The notes: a model not told the origin generated them from the letters alone. A stretch of DNA of 64,000 nucleotides from Hymenobacter norwichensis DSM 15439 (GCF_000420705.1 NZ_ATVL01000009.1:372001-436000), one strand, 5' to 3'. Counted from the stretch's first letter, positions 18,677 through 26,879 are shown. Numbers and translations are program-made.

Positions 18677-19066
18677 ATGAAAAAGTATTTTCTCGCCCTG
18701 TTGGTAGCCCCTTTGCTGTTGGGCAGTTGCGTAAAATCCACTGAAAACGACCCCGCTCCGGAGCCAGAAGCCAAAGAATACGCAGTGGAGTACGAGGTTT
18801 CAGCGCTCAACTCAGCGGAGGTGCAGGTAGATTACCGCATTGCCAATGGTGGGGTGGTTACGGAGAAGAAGGTGCAGTTGCCCAAAACCTACTCATTTAA
18901 GCGCACCATGAAACACCTCGATGTGGTCAGTGTAGGTGCCTTCTTCATCAGCGACGAAGACCCCGCAACGCTTACCTGCACCATCAAGCTCGATGGCGTT
19001 CCAGTTGCCACCCGTACTATCACCGGCCACGATATGTTTAACACTATTAGTTATATGATTCCGTAG
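18677..19066 (+). CDS. Small predicted lipoprotein of unknown function
   Basis: 129 residues. The N-terminus MKKYFLALLVAPLLLGSC is a lipoprotein signal peptide with the acylated cysteine at residue 18. The mature part is acidic at first (ENDPAPEPEAKEY) and then looks beta-rich (VEYEVSA, VQVDYRIANGG, TCTIKLDGVPVA), as in small periplasmic or surface beta-sandwich proteins. A longer frame from 18590 lacks a signal at its N-terminus, so the start at 18677 is preferred. Not recognised beyond this; a terminator follows. About 200 nt before it carry no gene that I can see. Confidence 0.75.
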   Translation: MKKYFLALLVAPLLLGSCVKSTENDPAPEPEAKEYAVEYEVSALNSAEVQVDYRIANGGVVTEKKVQLPKTYSFKRTMKHLDVVSVGAFFISDEDPATLTCTIKLDGVPVATRTITGHDMFNTISYMIP

Positions 19067-19146
19067 TTCTTCTTACCCAGCTTTTCAACGGTATTGCTAC
19101 CGACTAATAAGTTGAAAATCTGTTAAGGAAGATTAGGCTAGAAGCC

Positions 19147-19185
19147 AAAAAGCGCCACCCCATTGGAAACGGGCGTGGCGCTTTT
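19147..19185. terminator. Bidirectional terminator between the lipoprotein gene and murB
   Basis: AAAAGCGCCAC pairs with GTGGCGCTTTT around a CCC/GGG inner stem. A-run and T-run on the two sides suit the two converging transcripts. Confidence 0.75.
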
Positions 19186-19236
19186 CTGTAGGCTTATTTC
19201 GCTCTGGCTGAGAAGAAACCCCGCCAGAATGCACTT

Positions 19237-20250
19237 CTACATAATGTTCACCTCGGGGTGGAGCTCAATACCGAACTTTTCGCGCACCGAGGCAATGATT
19301 TCATAGGCTAAATCCCGGATGTCCTGGCCTTGCGCGCCGCCGTGGTTGACGAGCACCAGCGCCTGCCGGTCGTGCACGCCGTGGGGGCCGCGGCGGTGGC
19401 CTTTCCAGCCGCTTTGCTCGATCAGCCAGGCGGCGGGCACTTTCACGCCGCCGGGTACGGGGTAGCCGGGCACCTCGGGGTATTGAGCTTTCAGCTCGTC
19501 GAACTTATGCTGCGAGACTTCCGGATTTTTGAAGAACGAGCCCGCGTTGCCGATTTCGGCAGGGTCGGGGAGTTTGCTGCGCCGGATGTGCACCACGGCC
19601 TCGCTCACATGGCGCGGCGTCGGGTCGCCCTCAATGCCGAGGTCTTGCAGGGTGGTTTGGATGGCGCCGTAGCTAACGTTGGGCTGGGCTCGGCGGTGCA
19701 ACCGCAGCACCACGCTAGTCACGATGTACTGGTTTTTGAGTGGGCCTTTGAACACACTTTCGCGGTAGCCAAACCCGCACTCTTCCATCGAAAACGTGCG
19801 CAGCCGGCCGGTAGCCGTTTCCAGCGCCTCCAGTTCCTCAAACGTGTCTTTCAGCTCCGCTCCATAGGCCCCAATGTTCTGCAACGGCGCCGCGCCCACC
19901 GTACCCGGTATCAACGACAGGTTCTCAATGCCGCTCAAATCCTGGTCTAGCGCGTACTGCACCATGCCGTGCCAACTCTCGCCGGCCCCGGCCCGCACCA
20001 GCGCCGTATCCTCATCCTGGCTGATGATTTCCAGCCCCCGGATTTCGTTTTTCAGCACCACGCCGTCGAAGTCTTTGGTGAACAATAGGTTGGAGCCACT
20101 GCCCAGAATCAACTGCTCAGCCTGCTGCACTTCGGGCAGCGCCAGCAGCGCCCGCAACTCGTCTACCGACTGGAAGCGGGCGAATAGCCGGGCTTTAACT
20201 TCAATGCCAAAAGTGTGGTAAGGGCGAAGAGAAACGTTGTGTTCGAGCAT
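19237..20250 (-). CDS. murB: UDP-N-acetylmuramate dehydrogenase MurB
   Basis: FAD enzyme that reduces enolpyruvyl-UDP-GlcNAc to UDP-MurNAc in cell-wall synthesis. The 337-residue length fits the E. coli (type I) class, which has the Tyr-loop region (FGYRESVFK). The N-terminal LRPYHTFGIEVKA, LILGSGSNLLF (FAD phosphate loop), LIPGTVGAAPLQNIGAYG, and GSFFKNP with the catalytic serine are all present. The ATG at 20250 is used; the -7 element TATCTTTG lies four bases before it, which suggests a leaderless mRNA. Confidence 0.95.
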   Translation of the reverse strand: MLEHNVSLRPYHTFGIEVKARLFARFQSVDELRALLALPEVQQAEQLILGSGSNLLFTKDFDGVVLKNEIRGLEIISQDEDTALVRAGAGESWHGMVQYALDQDLSGIENLSLIPGTVGAAPLQNIGAYGAELKDTFEELEALETATGRLRTFSMEECGFGYRESVFKGPLKNQYIVTSVVLRLHRRAQPNVSYGAIQTTLQDLGIEGDPTPRHVSEAVVHIRRSKLPDPAEIGNAGSFFKNPEVSQHKFDELKAQYPEVPGYPVPGGVKVPAAWLIEQSGWKGHRRGPHGVHDRQALVLVNHGGAQGQDIRDLAYEIIASVREKFGIELHPEVNIM

Positions 20251-20254
20251 ACGG

Positions 20255-20262
20255 CAAAGATA
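20255..20262 (-). promoter_or_regulatory. -7 element of murB
   Basis: TATCTTTG on the minus strand ends four bases before the murB ATG, so the transcript would begin at or within a base or two of the start codon. No clear TTG is seen at the usual spacing. Confidence 0.45.
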
Positions 20263-20289
20263 AGCCACACGGAACCTTACCCCTAGAAA

Positions 20290-20359
20290 AAGGCTATTGG
20301 CTGTTGGTTTTGTTGAAAGAGGGATTGCCAGGCAAAGCCACCAGCCATTAGCCAGCAGC
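20290..20359. repeat. Weak imperfect palindrome between the transporter gene and murB
   Basis: GCTATTGGCTGTTGGTTTT at about 20290-20308 partly pairs with AGCCACCAGCCATTAGCC near 20336-20355. It resembles degenerate palindromic intergenic repeats; not a clear terminator. Confidence 0.3.
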
Positions 20360-20370
20360 TTAAATAAAGA

Positions 20371-21792
20371 CTACCGCACCCGGTAACCGCTCAGCGAGTA
20401 ATACAACAGATATGCGTAGCACAACATAGGCACGGTGAAAGCCACCCGGAGCCCGCCGCCGTGGGTTGCCAGCCAGCCCATGAGCGGCGGGATGATGGCG
20501 CCGCCCACAATGGCCATGACCAGGTACGACGAGCCTTGCTTGGTGAAGCGCCCGAGGCCGGTAATAGCCAGCGGGAAGATAACCGGCCACATAATGGAGT
20601 TCATCAGGCCGCACAGTACAATCAGCCACAGCGCCGTTTCGCCGCTGCTTAGGATGGAAGCGCCCACCAGCGTTACGCCAGCCGCGCACACTGCTACAAG
20701 CAAAGCCCGGTTGTGGAACTTGAGCAGCAGCGGAATCCCGATGACGCGCCCCACCAACGACCCAAACCAGTACGATGACACCAGCACCGCACCCACGGCT
20801 TTCGTGAAGCCCGCCGAAGTATCAATAGGGGCGGGGCTTTGCCCGAACAGCGTAATGGCGTAGTTGGTAGCCACGTTCAGGCCGCGCACCAAGCTTTGGG
20901 TGAAGGCGGAAAGCTGCTGAATCCCCTGGGCTTCGCCGTAGCGAATGAGGAACGAGCCCAGCCCAACTTCCACGCCCACGTACACGAAAATAGCCACGAT
21001 GCCGAGTGCTAGGTGGGGGAATTGTAGGGCGCTGGTGCGGCGCACGATTCGCAGGTGGCCTTCCTCGTCCCACTCTGCGCCGCGGGTTTCTTCCTCCACG
21101 GGCAGGCTCTCGATTTCCGGCAGCTTCACCACGAAAAAGAACAGCCCCGCCAGCACCACCAGAAACGCCGCCAGCCCCAAATACGGCGCCTTCACCAGCT
21201 GCGATTCTTCGCCGAGCCGCTGGGCCAATGGCAGCGCCGCCAGCCGGGCCTTGAGGGCCACCGAGCCGCCAAACAGCACCAGCCCGCCCACCAGCGGCGA
21301 CAACGCGCCCCCGAAGTTGTTGGCCACGCCCACAATGCTCACCCGCGCCGCCGCCGACCGGGCTGGCCCCAGCACGCTCACGTAGGGGTTGGCGGCCACT
21401 TGCAGCAGCGTAATACCCGCGCCCAGCACCGCCAGCGCCGTCAGGAACAGCCCGAACTCCCGAGTGTTGGCGGCCGGCACGAACAGCAGCGCCCCCACCG
21501 CCATAATGAGCAGCCCCGCCACAATGCCGCGCTGATACCCCAGCCGCTTCAGCACCCAGCCCGCCGGCAGCGACATCAGGAAGTACGCCCCGAAAAACGC
21601 CGATTGCACCGCCGACGACTGCAAGTCCGTGAGTTGGCACACGTCCTTGAGGTAGGGCATGAGCACATCGTTGAAGTTAGTAACCGCCCCGAACAGGAAG
21701 AACAGGGCCGTCATGGCCACCATGGGCAGCGCGTAGCTGCGGGCCGGAGCGGTGGTAGCGGGGGGAGGGGAGGTGGTTAGAGGAGTAGCCAT
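20371..21792 (-). CDS. FHS-family sugar MFS transporter (FucP/GlcP-like)
   Basis: 473 residues with about twelve membrane helices. The early FFLFGAVTNFNDVLMPYLK and QSAFFGAYFLMSLPAGWVLKRLGY stretches are hallmarks of the fucose-galactose-hexose proton symporter group, as is LLQVAANPYVSVLGP near residue 135. The central loop after helix six is long and charged (about residues 235-265). Substrate cannot be told from sequence; glucose, galactose or fucose are possible. It stands alone, with an unrelated low-GC gene upstream. Confidence 0.88.
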   Translation of the reverse strand: MATPLTTSPPPATTAPARSYALPMVAMTALFFLFGAVTNFNDVLMPYLKDVCQLTDLQSSAVQSAFFGAYFLMSLPAGWVLKRLGYQRGIVAGLLIMAVGALLFVPAANTREFGLFLTALAVLGAGITLLQVAANPYVSVLGPARSAAARVSIVGVANNFGGALSPLVGGLVLFGGSVALKARLAALPLAQRLGEESQLVKAPYLGLAAFLVVLAGLFFFVVKLPEIESLPVEEETRGAEWDEEGHLRIVRRTSALQFPHLALGIVAIFVYVGVEVGLGSFLIRYGEAQGIQQLSAFTQSLVRGLNVATNYAITLFGQSPAPIDTSAGFTKAVGAVLVSSYWFGSLVGRVIGIPLLLKFHNRALLVAVCAAGVTLVGASILSSGETALWLIVLCGLMNSIMWPVIFPLAITGLGRFTKQGSSYLVMAIVGGAIIPPLMGWLATHGGGLRVAFTVPMLCYAYLLYYSLSGYRVR

Positions 21793-21812
21793 ACCGGCAA
21801 AATAGGCAGGAA

Positions 21813-21839
21813 AAAGAAAAGCTGGCCTTTGGGCCAGCT
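21813..21839 (-). terminator. Terminator downstream of the low-GC gene
   Basis: On the minus strand AGCTGGCC, loop CAAA, GGCCAGCT is followed by TTTCTTTTT. It lies about 250 nt after the stop of the low-GC gene and directly before the sugar-transporter start, insulating the latter. Confidence 0.7.
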
Positions 21840-21880
21840 AAGAGGGAGAATTGTTATGGCTGTTTTATTAGTATGTATGG

Positions 21881-22084
21881 TTGCCGCTAACGGGCAGGGC
21901 TTTGTGCAGGTTGGGTATTAGAATTCCGTCTGCCCAGAACCACTGCCGCTTGAAAATATAAGGTTGAAGTTAAGTACAAAAGTTCAGCAATGTACGTCCT
22001 GCCCGAACAATAGCTGAACAGAATTACAAAAGCTCATTGTTATTCCGTCTGCCCAACTTGCACAAAACCCAATGTTGGTGGCAG
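21881..22084. other. Left attC-like folded site flanking the low-GC gene
   Basis: Two nested imperfect inverted arms. Outer arms are TTGCCGCTAAC (21881-21891) and GTTGGTGGCAG (22074-22084). Inner arms are GGGCTTTGTGCAGGTTGGG (21897-21915) and CCCAACTTGCACAAAACCC (22052-22070), 17 of 19 matching. A direct repeat ATTCCGTCTGCCCA (21923-21936, 22042-22055) lies inside. Two pairs of arms around a variable centre resemble integron attC sites, though the consensus is not exact and 204 nt is long. Confidence 0.45.
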
Positions 22085-22086
22085 TT

Positions 22087-23490
22087 TTATTTTATAATCT
22101 TATGTCCATAGATATAAATATAATTAGAATCTGTAGACAATTTAATGTAAGGTAAGATTGGTTTGAGTTGTTCAAATAATTTATCCCTATTGCCCCAAAC
22201 GTATAAAATAAAACTGTCTCCATTAGTGCTATTATCAGTAACTAGATGTATTGTAAAATCATCTTCAAACTTAATCGTAACGGTATTAGGGTTAACATGG
22301 TCAATACCTGATGCTGTTTTAATATGCTTATACCCAAGAGAAGAAAAAATGTTGGTAAGATTGACGGCTGCCACAGATAAATCCTTATTAGCCGTTGATG
22401 AAATTATCTTTTGTCCTTCTTCATCAGATATTTCTGTCTTTAAAGGTTTATTGCTAACAGTATTACTGCTTTTAAAATCGGACTTTTCACTTTGTATTGC
22501 GCCTCCCTCCTTTTGCACATTGCTGCTAACTACACGGCTGGTTTGCGAATGTCCGCTTTGCTTGTAAAATGCATTTAATTCATTAATTGCATTTTGAAGC
22601 GCAATGAAATTTTCATCATTTGCACCAAAGTCATATAAGAAAAGACCAGGGTTTAGTGATTTATCCCTATCTGCAAAAAACAACAGGTATTTTCCTTGGC
22701 TGTTTCTTTTTTCTGGTTTTAAGTTTATAAACTTTTCTCCAAACAAGTACCCTGTATATATAACATCTTCGCTATCATCAATATGGACATATAAATTGTG
22801 TGGCTCCATTTGACCCCAACCTTTATTAGGGAGATTTTGTACCATAAACTTAAATATAGTAGAGTTATCTGATTTAATAAAATCATAAAAACTGCCAGAC
22901 ATAAGATTTTGTTTTAAATTATTAACAATAATATTTTCTAATTCTTCAACAGTCCTGTTATTGTTTTGTTCGTTTAGTGGCTGTTTGGTAACCGTTTTTG
23001 TTTTATCAAAATTGTCACAGTTGTATTTTGGCTTTATTTTGCAAAGTCCGCAAACATCTAACGTTCTATCATCACATCCTCGGAAAGGGCCTGAACCATC
23101 TACCTCATTTTCATCTAAAAACCTCACATACCCCACCATAACTCTCAGCGCATCGGGATTCTTGACAGAAACCCACATCAGACCATCGTCTGTTGTATTT
23201 GGCTTCATTTCATTTCTATACTGCCCTCCGTTTACCGAAGCGTACTCTCTAATTTCCTCGATAGTACTTTTTGCCACATAACTGAAAGCAATTCTCTTAT
23301 TGTAATTGTTTCTAAATTGAATATATCTTGATACTCCATATTTTGAAGGTTTATCACTCAGTACACGAATTCTAAATTGCAAACCCTTAAAACAAGCGCA
23401 AGTTGTCCATGGGCCCCAGTCTTTGCTATTTTGTCCAAATGCAATTGTTACTTGAAATAAGATTGCGAAAATCAAAATTATCTTTTTCAT
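22087..23490 (-). CDS. Low-GC secreted protein of unknown function
   Basis: 467 residues. The base composition is clearly A/T-rich against its neighbours, with many AAA, AAT, ATA codons, which points to recent gain. Residues 1-19 (MKKIILIFAILFQVTIAFG) form a signal peptide. The next part, WGPWTTCACFKGLQFRIRV, recalls the thrombospondin-like WxxW/CxC pattern, and CGLCKIKPKYNC near residue 150 adds paired cysteines; both are faint. A Ser/Lys-rich linker lies around residues 325-365, before a final domain of about 100 residues. Family not recognised. The gene lies between two folded sites; its stop overlaps the left one. Confidence 0.8.
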   Translation of the reverse strand: MKKIILIFAILFQVTIAFGQNSKDWGPWTTCACFKGLQFRIRVLSDKPSKYGVSRYIQFRNNYNKRIAFSYVAKSTIEEIREYASVNGGQYRNEMKPNTTDDGLMWVSVKNPDALRVMVGYVRFLDENEVDGSGPFRGCDDRTLDVCGLCKIKPKYNCDNFDKTKTVTKQPLNEQNNNRTVEELENIIVNNLKQNLMSGSFYDFIKSDNSTIFKFMVQNLPNKGWGQMEPHNLYVHIDDSEDVIYTGYLFGEKFINLKPEKRNSQGKYLLFFADRDKSLNPGLFLYDFGANDENFIALQNAINELNAFYKQSGHSQTSRVVSSNVQKEGGAIQSEKSDFKSSNTVSNKPLKTEISDEEGQKIISSTANKDLSVAAVNLTNIFSSLGYKHIKTASGIDHVNPNTVTIKFEDDFTIHLVTDNSTNGDSFILYVWGNRDKLFEQLKPILPYIKLSTDSNYIYIYGHKIIK

Positions 23491-23520
23491 GAGTTGCTAT
23501 GTTATCAAAGTGGCTTTTGC

Positions 23521-23625
23521 AAAATTGCCACCAACATTTGTATTCCCGAAGGTCAGCGTGCTCGTGAGCTTCGGGAAGCGGCGCTATGTGCGCAACAAAC
23601 CTTCGGGAAGCATGCCAATGGTAGC
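23521..23625. other. Right attC-like folded site flanking the low-GC gene
   Basis: TTGCCACCAAC (23525-23535) opens the site just as TTGCCGCTAAC opens the left one. An inner arm TTCCCGAAGG (23543-23552) pairs perfectly with CCTTCGGGAA (23600-23609), and GCCACCA pairs with TGGTAGC (23619-23625) at the same distance. An extra CTTCGGGAAG sits at 23569-23578. The first 18 bases (23521-23538) are also an inverted copy, 17 of 18, of 22071-22088. Confidence 0.45.
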
Positions 23626-23737
23626 CGGATTGCCGCAACTACCAGCGGCAGCAAGATAATAAATTATATATATTAAATATTATTTTTTTGGCGCTACTAC
23701 CGGGGCGAAAGAAGTTACCTACGCATAGCCCGCCAAC
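23626..23737. other. Gene-free stretch with an AT-rich tract
   Basis: Bases 23650-23690 are almost pure A/T (runs of TAAATTATATATATTAAATA type), in sharp contrast to the surroundings. No gene or clear promoter was assigned. Confidence 0.4.
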
Positions 23738-23740
23738 ATT

Positions 23741-23815
23741 CCCGACCTTTGCGGCTTCACCTCACTACTGCCCCGCTTGGCCCACTCGCGCCGCTCCGTT
23801 CTGCACTACTGCCAC
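23741..23815 (+). pseudogene. Decayed copy of the 5' end of the downstream RNA methyltransferase gene
   Basis: Bases 23742-23774 are identical over 33 nt to 25050-25082, the region just before the methyltransferase start, and similarity continues through the first 15 or so codons. In this copy the ATG is replaced by TTG, and four bases (CCCC) are missing a few codons later, which shifts the frame. It stops being recognisable after about 23815. It is a remnant produced by duplication or by insertion of the segment that now separates the two copies. Confidence 0.75.
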
Positions 23816-23889
23816 ACTCGTACGTAGTGGACTGGCAGGATAAAAAGTAGAGTAACCAGAGTAGTTTGTGTGCGTGTTGTTGCTTTGAT

Positions 23890-24915
23890 TTACAGCGGAA
23901 ACTGCTTGCGCAGCGCCTGATATGCGGGGGCGTCGTCGAGGCTGGTGAGGCTCTCGAACATGCTAATGAAGGTGCGGACCAGTTCCGGGTCGGTGGTTTG
24001 CATGGCGCGGGCGTCGGCTACCCGGTCGAGGTTATACTGGCCCAGGAACACGACCAGGGCCCGAAATGGCTCGTGGCTCTCGGCGTTGAAGCGAATGAAA
24101 AGTTGCAGCGGGAGTACGGGCAACGTACGGTGCAGCGGCAGACCAGCTGCTTTTTGCTCACGGTGCTCGGAGAGGCTTGCAAAGGTTTCTTGCAGCTGAT
24201 GAAGCGTGGCCAGGTGTTGTGCGCGGTGCTCGTCCCAGGTTTCGGCCGTGATGGGCGCCTCGGGGTGAAACTGCTGCCATACGCCCTGCACGTAGTGATG
24301 AAACAGGCCATTCTGGTCTTGGGTAGGCGGGAAAGCTTCGGGCGTTTCGTCGGCGGCCAGGGTGGCCAGGTAGAACTCCCGGGCGTCGCGGGCGCGCTCC
24401 AGCAACAGGTCGTGGATCTGGTTGGTGAGGGCACTCAGCTCCCGTTGGTTGAGGGGCGGCTGGTGGTGGCGGGCGTAAAACGTGCCAATAGCGGCCGAAT
24501 CGGTCATTATTGCCAGATATTCGCTGTTTTCGGCTTCAACCAGAAACTTCCGCACTTCCATCATAATGGGCTGAAAGCCCTTGTACAACTCCCGAGTGGC
24601 GTCGCTGATGGTGGTAACGGCACTCTTGATCTGCTCTTCCACCGCGTTGCTTCTCTCCACCAGGTGGCGGGTTTCCTGCGCCATTTTCTGCATCTGGTGC
24701 AGCGCCTTATCGGCGTTACGGGAGGCGTCGTCGGCGGCTTTCCAGCTTTGGAAAGCCACGAACAAGCCCAGAAACGAAGCGACGCTGCCAATAATTGAAT
24801 AGTGTCCACTCACCGCGTCTGCAGCGGTCAGTCCAAGTACTATCAAACTCAGGAACAGAATCAGGTAGAACAGGGAATTTTTGTTGGGGTCGAAGAGAAA
24901 AGAGCTGCGGGGCAT
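23890..24915 (-). CDS. Membrane-anchored coiled-coil protein of unknown function
   Basis: 341 residues from the ATG at 24915. Residues 15-60 form two closely spaced membrane helices (FYLILFLSLIVLGLTAA and SIIGSVASFLGLFVAFQSW), followed by a predicted coiled coil (about residues 60-110, rich in Ala, Glu, Lys and Gln). The rest is soluble, mostly helical and probably cytoplasmic. No family was recognised. An in-frame ATG at 25068 would add 51 residues that run through the methyltransferase promoter region and is rejected. It lies exactly between the decayed and intact copies of the methyltransferase 5' end, pointing the other way. Confidence 0.75.
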   Translation of the reverse strand: MPRSSFLFDPNKNSLFYLILFLSLIVLGLTAADAVSGHYSIIGSVASFLGLFVAFQSWKAADDASRNADKALHQMQKMAQETRHLVERSNAVEEQIKSAVTTISDATRELYKGFQPIMMEVRKFLVEAENSEYLAIMTDSAAIGTFYARHHQPPLNQRELSALTNQIHDLLLERARDAREFYLATLAADETPEAFPPTQDQNGLFHHYVQGVWQQFHPEAPITAETWDEHRAQHLATLHQLQETFASLSEHREQKAAGLPLHRTLPVLPLQLFIRFNAESHEPFRALVVFLGQYNLDRVADARAMQTTDPELVRTFISMFESLTSLDDAPAYQALRKQFPL

Positions 24916-25085
24916 AACGACGAATAGGGAGGAGTAGCTTAACACGGCCTTGCGGGTGGCTAGGTTGTGGCCGCCGGGGTGCTTGCGTGAACTTTCACCT
25001 GGCAACGAAGCCTGCTCCCCACAGCAGAGCCGGCTTCCCGGAAGTTCTGCCGACCTTTGCGGCTTCACCTCACTACTGCCCCCGC

Positions 25086-26270
25086 ATGGCTCACTCTCGC
25101 CGCTCCGCCCCGTTCTACATGACCGCCACCACCCAGTTTGGCCTGGAAGAAGTGCTGGCCGAAGAGCTGCACGACCTCGGGGCCACCATCGAAAAAGTGG
25201 GCCAGCGGGCCGTGGAGTTCAGCGGCGACATGCAGCTCTGCTACGAAGCCAACCTCTGGTGCCGCACCGCCATCCGCATCCTGCGGCCCTTCGCTGGCTT
25301 CTACGCCCCCGACGAGAAAACGCTCTACCGCGAAACCGGCCGCATCAACTGGGCCGACTACATCCGCCCCGACCAGACGTTTGCCATTACGGCCGTCGTG
25401 AACCGGTCCAATCTGGAGCACTCCCTGTTCGTGGCCCAGCTCACCAAAGATGCCATTGTAGACCAGTTCCGGAACCGCACCGGTGAGCGGCCCAGCGTGG
25501 ACGTGAAGAATCCCGATATCCGGCTGCACCTGCACATGATTGAGAATGAGGTGGTACTGAGCCTCGATTCCAGCGGCGAGTCGCTGCACCGGCGCGGCTA
25601 TCGCCAGCAAACCAACGTGGCCCCGCTCAACGAAATCTTGGCCGCTGGCATCCTGCTGCTCGCCGATTGGGACGGCCGCAAAACCCTCGTGGACCCCATG
25701 TGTGGCTCGGGCACCATCCTCACCGAAGCCGCCCTCATCAGCCAGCGGATTGCGCCCGGCCTCTACCACCAAGGCAAGTTTAGCTTCGAGAACTGGCCCG
25801 ATTTCGACCAAGCCCTGTGGGATTCCGTGCGCCTCGACGCCGAGCAAGCCCGCCTCGATGAGCCCCAGGCCCTCATCGTCGGGTCGGATATTTCGCCCGA
25901 GTACATCGACTTGGCTCGCGAAAACGTATCGGCGGCGGGCCTGGAGGATTTCGTGCGCCTCGCCGTGCGCGACGTGAAGGACGCCGCCGCGCCCAAAGGC
26001 GAGCCTGGTATCGTGATGATGAACCCGCCCTATGGTGAGCGAATCGGGGAGGAAACGGAGATGGATGCCCTCTACAAAACCATCGGCGACACGCTCAAAT
26101 CCGGCTTTCCGGGCTACGATGCCTACATCTTCACCGGCAACCTGGAAGCAGCCAAGCGGGTGGGCCTCAAAGCCTCGCGCCGCATTCCACTCTTCAACGG
26201 CCCCATTGATTGCCGCCTGCTGAAATATGAGCTGTACCAGGGCAGCCGCCGGGCCAAATCAGTGGAGTAG
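25086..26270 (+). CDS. THUMP domain class I SAM-dependent RNA methyltransferase
   Basis: 394 residues. The N-terminal half has a THUMP RNA-binding domain (about residues 50-165), and the C-terminal half is a Rossmann methyltransferase (DPMCGSGTILTEAAL near residue 205 for SAM, and NPPYGER near residue 315 as the catalytic motif). This is the RlmL/YpsC group that makes N2-methylguanosine in 23S rRNA, although the exact base is not known here. Start: the ATG at 25086 (MAHSRRSAPFYMTATTQFGLE). An upstream GTG/ATG at 24987 lies before the conserved promoter-like GACCTTTG and is less likely. Its 5' end has a decayed duplicate at 23741-23815. Confidence 0.9.
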   Translation: MAHSRRSAPFYMTATTQFGLEEVLAEELHDLGATIEKVGQRAVEFSGDMQLCYEANLWCRTAIRILRPFAGFYAPDEKTLYRETGRINWADYIRPDQTFAITAVVNRSNLEHSLFVAQLTKDAIVDQFRNRTGERPSVDVKNPDIRLHLHMIENEVVLSLDSSGESLHRRGYRQQTNVAPLNEILAAGILLLADWDGRKTLVDPMCGSGTILTEAALISQRIAPGLYHQGKFSFENWPDFDQALWDSVRLDAEQARLDEPQALIVGSDISPEYIDLARENVSAAGLEDFVRLAVRDVKDAAAPKGEPGIVMMNPPYGERIGEETEMDALYKTIGDTLKSGFPGYDAYIFTGNLEAAKRVGLKASRRIPLFNGPIDCRLLKYELYQGSRRAKSVE

Positions 26271-26289
26271 TATGTGAGGTGTAGTGGAG

Positions 26290-26817
26290 CTAAAAAGAAG
26301 TGCCGTCGCAGTTATCAGGGCACCTATCATCGGTTTCTACTACCGTGCATTGCCGCTGAACCATATTTGTTTTAACGTATGTGCCATCCATGTCCTTGAG
26401 CTTGCCCGAAGCTCCTGGGCCTTTTTCCACTCCTACTATGATGAACCGCGGCTTGTAAGGAGGGGTCTTGCTGGCATATGCTGGGTAGATGCGCAACCCG
26501 ATACAACCCGGTTGCTTTAGAATCGAGTCGATAACTTCCCGGTTGAGGTAGTATAGCTTAGGGTCTTCGTAAGTGGGTAGCTTGGTACCAGGAAAATGGA
26601 TGTCCGCATAGTTCTTGGTTAGATTTTTGAGCGCGGCCTTATCACCTGGGTTGGTATGACGCTTGCCGCCAGGATGGTCTGGAGGAGTGCGGCCCAGCGC
26701 ACCAACTGTCTGGGCCGCTACATGAGTTGTGGCCGATGGGTTAGAGGTGCAGTAGGCAATGCAGAGGCCTAAAGCAAGGAGCATAGAAGGAGTGAACCTA
26801 AAAAAGCGAGTTTTCAT
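26290..26817 (-). CDS. Small predicted lipoprotein or secreted protein, unknown function
   Basis: 175 residues. An N-terminal hydrophobic stretch (FTPSMLLALGLCIAYC, residues 8-23) looks like a signal peptide with possible lipobox cysteines. The mature part has LRIYPAYASKTPPYKPRFIIVGVEK, a possible beta-rich segment, and a C-terminus with three cysteines (CTVVETDDRCPDNC). I do not recognise the family. Convergent with the methyltransferase gene, 20 bases between stops. Confidence 0.7.
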   Translation of the reverse strand: MKTRFFRFTPSMLLALGLCIAYCTSNPSATTHVAAQTVGALGRTPPDHPGGKRHTNPGDKAALKNLTKNYADIHFPGTKLPTYEDPKLYYLNREVIDSILKQPGCIGLRIYPAYASKTPPYKPRFIIVGVEKGPGASGKLKDMDGTYVKTNMVQRQCTVVETDDRCPDNCDGTSF

Positions 26818-26879
26818 GTGGCTATTTATCTGACAAGCAGTGGCAATTCCTCTATGTCCTCACACACTAACCCCTGCCT

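Noticed and set aside
20822..21640. 272-codon minus-strand frame inside the sugar transporter gene
   Set aside because: Low-complexity Gly/Ala/Arg composition, same strand but other frame as the transporter gene, no recognisable family.
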